Below, in pieces: positions 61,204 to 64,000 of a DNA stretch of 64,000 bases. A model generated the notes under the pieces. It worked only from the letters and a program-made list of their open reading frames with translations, had not been told where the DNA came from and searched no databases. Both the position numbers and the translations under genes were made by a program. How positions within the stretch are numbered: the first letter of the stretch is position 1; each line of letters opens with the position of its first letter. The DNA comes from Streptomyces sp. HD (GTDB lineage Bacteria > Actinomycetota > Actinomycetes > Streptomycetales > Streptomycetaceae), in NCBI RefSeq assembly GCF_028369295.1, contig NZ_JAQMYP010000029.1, positions 1-64,000 on the forward strand. Reading direction: 5' to 3'.

Positions 61204-61240
61204 AAGGCGCCCGGTGACATCCAATCAACGGGCGCCTTTA
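61204..61240. terminator. bidirectional terminator after the dioxygenase
   Basis: 10-bp stem AAGGCGCCCG / CGGGCGCCTT with a 15-base loop, followed by TTA, between convergent dioxygenase and nuclease-like genes. Confidence 0.85.
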
Positions 61241-61263
61241 CGGGGTCGATGAAGTCAACGGGG

Positions 61264-62232
61264 TCAACTCATCGGCGGCGCAATGCCCTGGCTGTCCAAC
61301 GGCCATGCCTCTTCCGGAGTGCTTGGTGGAACGTCCGCGTCCTCATCGAACAGGTCCTCCGCGCGGGTGACCGTGACAGCCCTGCGGATCCAGCCGTCGA
61401 TGCGGTCGAGGTCGGTAGAGGTGGTGATCCGTTCGCGGACAGCGTCGGAGATCGGGACTTCGCGCGCCTCCAGGACGGCCAGGACTGCCTTGGCCTCGCC
61501 CCTGGCCTCGCCTTCGGCCTTGCCCTCCAGGTAGGCCGTCTCACGGACCGTCCCCCGGCCGGGGAAGTAGCTGACGAACGACATGATTTCCTTCCATTTC
61601 TCGCCGGCTGGGGTGCTACCCAGGTTGATTTCCAGGAAGTCGAAGAAGTACCCGGCGGTTTCCGGGTCTGTGTCCTGGAGTTCCCGCAGGGCTTTGTCGA
61701 TCGCCTCCAGTATGGCGCCGCTGCGGGCGCTGCCGGCGTGTGCCAGCGCGGAGAGCACTGCCAGTGCGAGGTTCTTCGCCGCCGTCCGGGCATCGGTGAT
61801 CACCGGCAGGTTGTCCGGCCCGGCGACGAGTGGATACGTCCGCTGCGCAGTCCAGCCGCGGGTGCCGCAGTCGAAGGGTCCTGCCGCCCACTTGGCGGTA
61901 GCAGGGTTCTGGCAGACCACGAGAAGCAGCACGGGCAGGCGGTACTTCGCCTGCAGGTAGGCGACGTAGTACGCCCAACTCGCCTCCTTGTCTTTCTTCT
62001 TCTTCGACTGAGACTCGATGGCGAGCAGGAAGTCCTCGCCGTCGGACGGGCCGATGCGCAGAACGGTGTCCACGCGTCGCTCCAGCGGCCGGGCCTCCGT
62101 CACGTCTGTGGTGACCGCGTCCACGGTGGCCTTTTCGGGTAACGGGACGCCCAGCACCCCGAAGACTGGAGCCAGGATCTCGGGCCGCTCCTGGAAGATG
62201 CGGTGCATGCCCTCGTGAGCTGATGTGACCAT
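61264..62232 (-). CDS. Rpn-like PD-(D/E)XK nuclease-family protein
   Basis: 322 residues starting MVTSAHEGMHRIFQERPEIL. The core VDTVLRIG ... FLLAIESQSKKKKDKEASWA (~54-90) fits the D-x(n)-E-x-Q active-site pattern of Rpn/YhgA-like PD-(D/E)XK proteins, followed by YYVAYLQAKYRLPVLLLVVC. The C-terminal helical part has AYLEGKAEGEARGEAKAVLA and an Arg-rich tail, typical of the Rpn/DUF4351 group. Rpn proteins are DNA endonucleases that promote recombination. Isolated, with no partner immunity gene evident. Confidence 0.78.
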   Translation of the reverse strand: MVTSAHEGMHRIFQERPEILAPVFGVLGVPLPEKATVDAVTTDVTEARPLERRVDTVLRIGPSDGEDFLLAIESQSKKKKDKEASWAYYVAYLQAKYRLPVLLLVVCQNPATAKWAAGPFDCGTRGWTAQRTYPLVAGPDNLPVITDARTAAKNLALAVLSALAHAGSARSGAILEAIDKALRELQDTDPETAGYFFDFLEINLGSTPAGEKWKEIMSFVSYFPGRGTVRETAYLEGKAEGEARGEAKAVLAVLEAREVPISDAVRERITTSTDLDRIDGWIRRAVTVTRAEDLFDEDADVPPSTPEEAWPLDSQGIAPPMS

Positions 62233-62312
62233 GTGCGCAACCTTGGGTGATCAAGACGTGGGCCGGTCGGAAGATCGAGATGCGTTCACTCTTTCGAGCA
62301 GCGGGGAAACGT

Positions 62313-62723
62313 TCACGCCGCCGGGGCCAGTTCGCACCAGACGTACTTGCCCCTGCTGCCGTGCCTCGACAGCGGCTGCCAGCCCCAGAGGTCGGAGCAG
62401 GTGCGGACGAGGGCGAGGCCGCGCCCCCCTTCGAGATCGGCGGTGTTCGCGAACGGGCGTGGGGGTTCCGGGGGTTCGGGGTCGGTGTCCCAGGCGCCGA
62501 TACGGAGGACACCGGCCTGCCAGCGGATGCGGAGTGCGGCGGGGCCCTTGCTGTGGACCACGGCGTTGGTGAGCAGCTCCGTTGCGAGGAGTTCGGCTGT
62601 GTCGAGGAGCGTGATCAGGTCGTGCGTGGTGAGGATCAGACGGAGGGTGCGGCGGGAGATCGGGACGGCTCTGAGGTCGTTGGGGATGTTGAGGGTGTAC
62701 TCCCAGGGGGCGGTTTCGGGCAT
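62313..62723 (-). CDS. small HATPase anti-sigma-like regulator
   Basis: 136 residues, from MPETAPWEYTLNIPNDLRAV. HATPase_c_2 layout with N-box TAELLATELLTNAVVHSKGP (~46-65), GVLRIGAWDTDPEPP (G1-like) and EGGRGLALVRTCSDLWGW (G2, ~103-120). These RsbW-like kinases or anti-sigma factors are numerous in Streptomyces and often flank XRE-DUF5753/DUF397 genes, as here, on the divergent side. Confidence 0.87.
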   Translation of the reverse strand: MPETAPWEYTLNIPNDLRAVPISRRTLRLILTTHDLITLLDTAELLATELLTNAVVHSKGPAALRIRWQAGVLRIGAWDTDPEPPEPPRPFANTADLEGGRGLALVRTCSDLWGWQPLSRHGSRGKYVWCELAPAA

Positions 62724-62856
62724 GCGTGACTCCTGTGTGGCGGAGGGGGGTTGAGGAGGGGGCCGGTGGCAGTGCCGCAGCCGTCGTGGCAGGACGGAGT
62801 GGTGCGCTTCCGGGGGGCCGGTGTTTCGCAGCGTGTGCGTAGCGATACTGACGGTA

Positions 62857-62873
62857 GGGGGAAATATTCCTCC
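62857..62873. promoter_or_regulatory. possible operator between HATPase and XRE genes
   Basis: Imperfect palindrome GGGGGAA-ATA-TTCCTCC in the 235-base divergent gap, 86 bases before the XRE start, with AT-rich ACTGACGG/TTGTAACC flanks. Could be the XRE autoregulatory site. Confidence 0.35.
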
Positions 62874-62958
62874 CTTGTAACCTGCTCGCGTAATCTTGCA
62901 CACGATCGGGGTGGCCCAACCCCACTTGAGAACAGTCCTGTTGGGGAGTGACGACGGC

Positions 62959-63810
62959 ATGCCCGCGAGGATTCAACCGACCGCTCGTCAGATGCGCCTC
63001 GGCGCTGAGCTGCGCAAACTGCGAGAGGCCGCCGGTCTGTCATCCCGTGATGCGGCGGGGCTGCTGGGGGTTACCCCGGCGCAGATGAGTCAGTTCGAGG
63101 CGGGCAACGCTGGAATCAACGGGGAGCGCGTACGCAGGCTGGCCGCCCACTACTCCTGCGCGGACGCCGAGTTGATCGAGGCATTGGTGGAGATGGCGAC
63201 AGACCGTACACGGGGGTGGTGGGAGAGGTACCGGGGCGTATTGCCGCCCTCATTCCTCGATTTGGCGGAGCTGGAGTACCACGCGACGTTCATTCAGGAG
63301 ATCGGTACCACGCACGTCACCGGTCCCTTGCAGACCGAGGACTACGCACGTGCGGTCTTCCGGTACTGGCGCCCGGAACTCCCGCGGGGTGAGCTGGATG
63401 CGCGGGTCGCACATCGTATGCAGCGCAAGGCCGTGCTCGCCCGAGAAGGCGAGGCTCTGTACACGGCGGTTCTGCATGAGGCCGTGCTGCGCACGCGGGT
63501 GGCAGACCGACTCGTGGCCCGCGCTCAACTGGACGAGGTCCTCCGACAGGCCGAGCGGCCCGGTGTCACCGTGCGTGTGATCCCGTTCGACGTCGACGGG
63601 TTCGCCGGAGCGAGTGCGGCACTGCTGTACGCAGGCGGACGCGTACCCGCACTGGACACCGTGCAGAAGGACACTCCTTCAGGCTCGGGCTTTGTGGACG
63701 CGGCTGCTCAGCTTCAGGCGATGCGAACACTCTTCCGTAAAGTGGAGTCGGCGTCGCTTGAGCCCGCTCGGTCCCGGGACTACATCCACCGACTCGTGAA
63801 GGAGCTGTGA
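62959..63810 (+). CDS. XRE-family regulator with DUF5753 (WhiJ-like)
   Basis: 283 residues, GGGGAGTG before ATG. N-terminal HTH_31: LRKLREAAGLSSRDAAGLLG, VTPAQMSQFEAGNAGINGER (~29-55). DUF5753 follows (~95-275): FLDLAELEYHATFIQEIGTT, TGPLQTEDYARAVFRYWRPE, LLYAGGRVPALDTV. WhiJ-type regulators work with a small DUF397/BldB-like partner, present 3 bases downstream, in developmental control. Ligand unknown. Confidence 0.92.
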   Translation: MPARIQPTARQMRLGAELRKLREAAGLSSRDAAGLLGVTPAQMSQFEAGNAGINGERVRRLAAHYSCADAELIEALVEMATDRTRGWWERYRGVLPPSFLDLAELEYHATFIQEIGTTHVTGPLQTEDYARAVFRYWRPELPRGELDARVAHRMQRKAVLAREGEALYTAVLHEAVLRTRVADRLVARAQLDEVLRQAERPGVTVRVIPFDVDGFAGASAALLYAGGRVPALDTVQKDTPSGSGFVDAAAQLQAMRTLFRKVESASLEPARSRDYIHRLVKEL

Positions 63811-63813
63811 GAC

Positions 63814-64000
63814 ATGATCCAGTGGCAGAAGTCATCCTTCTCCAGCGGCTCGGACGGGGCCTCCTGCGTCGAAGTCGCCCACGGTGAGACCTCGCTCCTC
63901 CTCCGCGAAAGCGACGACCCCACCCGAATACTCACCGTCGCCCCCACCGCCCTCGCCGCCCTCCTCCAAGGCGTCGTCACTCATCCCCGTCCGCCGGAGG
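63814..64000 (+). CDS. DUF397 small protein, 5' part
   Basis: First 62 codons visible, 3' end off the right edge. WQKSSFSSGSDGASCVEVAH is the DUF397 signature (WxKSSxSxxxGxxCVEVA), then LLLRESDDPTRILTVAPTALAALLQG. It starts 4 bases after the XRE stop, so is co-transcribed. Family members partner with XRE-DUF5753 proteins. Confidence 0.88.
   Translation, partial: MIQWQKSSFSSGSDGASCVEVAHGETSLLLRESDDPTRILTVAPTALAALLQGVVTHPRPPE

Noticed and set aside
62313..62960. Longer upstream extension of the HATPase frame
   Set aside because: The upstream part runs through the intergenic operator region; the domain starts at MPETAPWEY.
1..64000. CRISPR array, insertion sequence, rRNA or antibiotic cluster
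   Set aside because: No regularly spaced repeats with unique spacers, no transposase motif, no rRNA sequence and no synthase genes seen; the short tandem arrays have no spacers.

Overview
The window is high-GC actinobacterial chromosome, almost certainly Streptomyces. Coding is dense with strong third-position G/C, tRNA-Leu(CAG) has no encoded CCA, and two perfect copies of the 14-bp Streptomyces ParB site (parS, GTTTCACGTGAAAC) are present. FhaA, Bpa, AspS, twin branched-chain 2-oxoacid dehydrogenase operons and K15-type DD-peptidases sit together, which from memory resembles the origin-proximal core arm of S. coelicolor. I see no insertion sequence, CRISPR array, rRNA operon or antibiotic gene cluster.

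Layout. 1-7.1 kb: start of fhaA, tRNA-Leu, a DUF1304 membrane protein, a ~1 kb gene-poor stretch, a divergent azoreductase/HxlR pair, a DUF2252 protein, a J-domain protein and a rhodanese. 7.2-11.4 kb: an acyl-CoA dehydrogenase with a KstR-like operator, then a tightly overlapping DUF5819-HTTM-TrmH operon whose first two members resemble SdpA/SdpB. 11.5-15.9 kb: phenylacetate genes paaN / paaH with a TetR regulator, plus a small membrane protein. 15.9-20.2 kb: an Lrp regulator divergent from the first bkd operon (E1alpha, E1beta, E2). 20.2-23.9 kb: a MobA-like/DUF6457 fusion, MoeA and a TrkA-type K+ channel, with parS #1 on the MoeA/channel junction. 23.9-29.3 kb: a DrrAB-type ABC exporter, a quinone oxidoreductase behind two 23-bp tandem arrays, a Ser-rich membrane protein, PadR and the proteasome activator Bpa. 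29.4-37.1 kb: two divergent Ser/Thr kinases and the second bkd-type operon. 37.2-40 kb: two K15-type DD-peptidases flanking a small secreted protein. 40-47.4 kb: GntR-MFS pair, a methyltransferase, a mycothiol-dependent enzyme, a nitrilase-family amidase, a LURP-one protein behind a frameshifted AraC remnant, DUF6458 and an M18 aminopeptidase. 47.6-54.8 kb: a large acyl-CoA dehydrogenase, a Tat-lipoprotein intradiol dioxygenase, SseB, a TetR/MFS efflux pair with a 13-bp inverted-repeat operator, and pirin. 54.9-64 kb: an AI-2E-family permease, a PAS-GAF-PP2C-HATPase phosphatase, parS #2, aspS, a second Tat intradiol dioxygenase, an Rpn-like nuclease, and a WhiJ/BldB-type group (ATPase, XRE-DUF5753, DUF397) running off the right edge.

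The genes fit acyl-CoA and aromatic catabolism (three acyl-CoA enzymes, PaaN, two oxoacid dehydrogenases without E3, two secreted ring-cleaving dioxygenases), envelope and developmental signalling, and local redox or drug regulators placed beside their targets. The most unusual observations are the SdpAB-like pair, the parS/start/stop overlap, the repeated palindrome ACGCGCGCGT (nine copies, one at a frameshift) and the secreted protein between two DD-peptidases.
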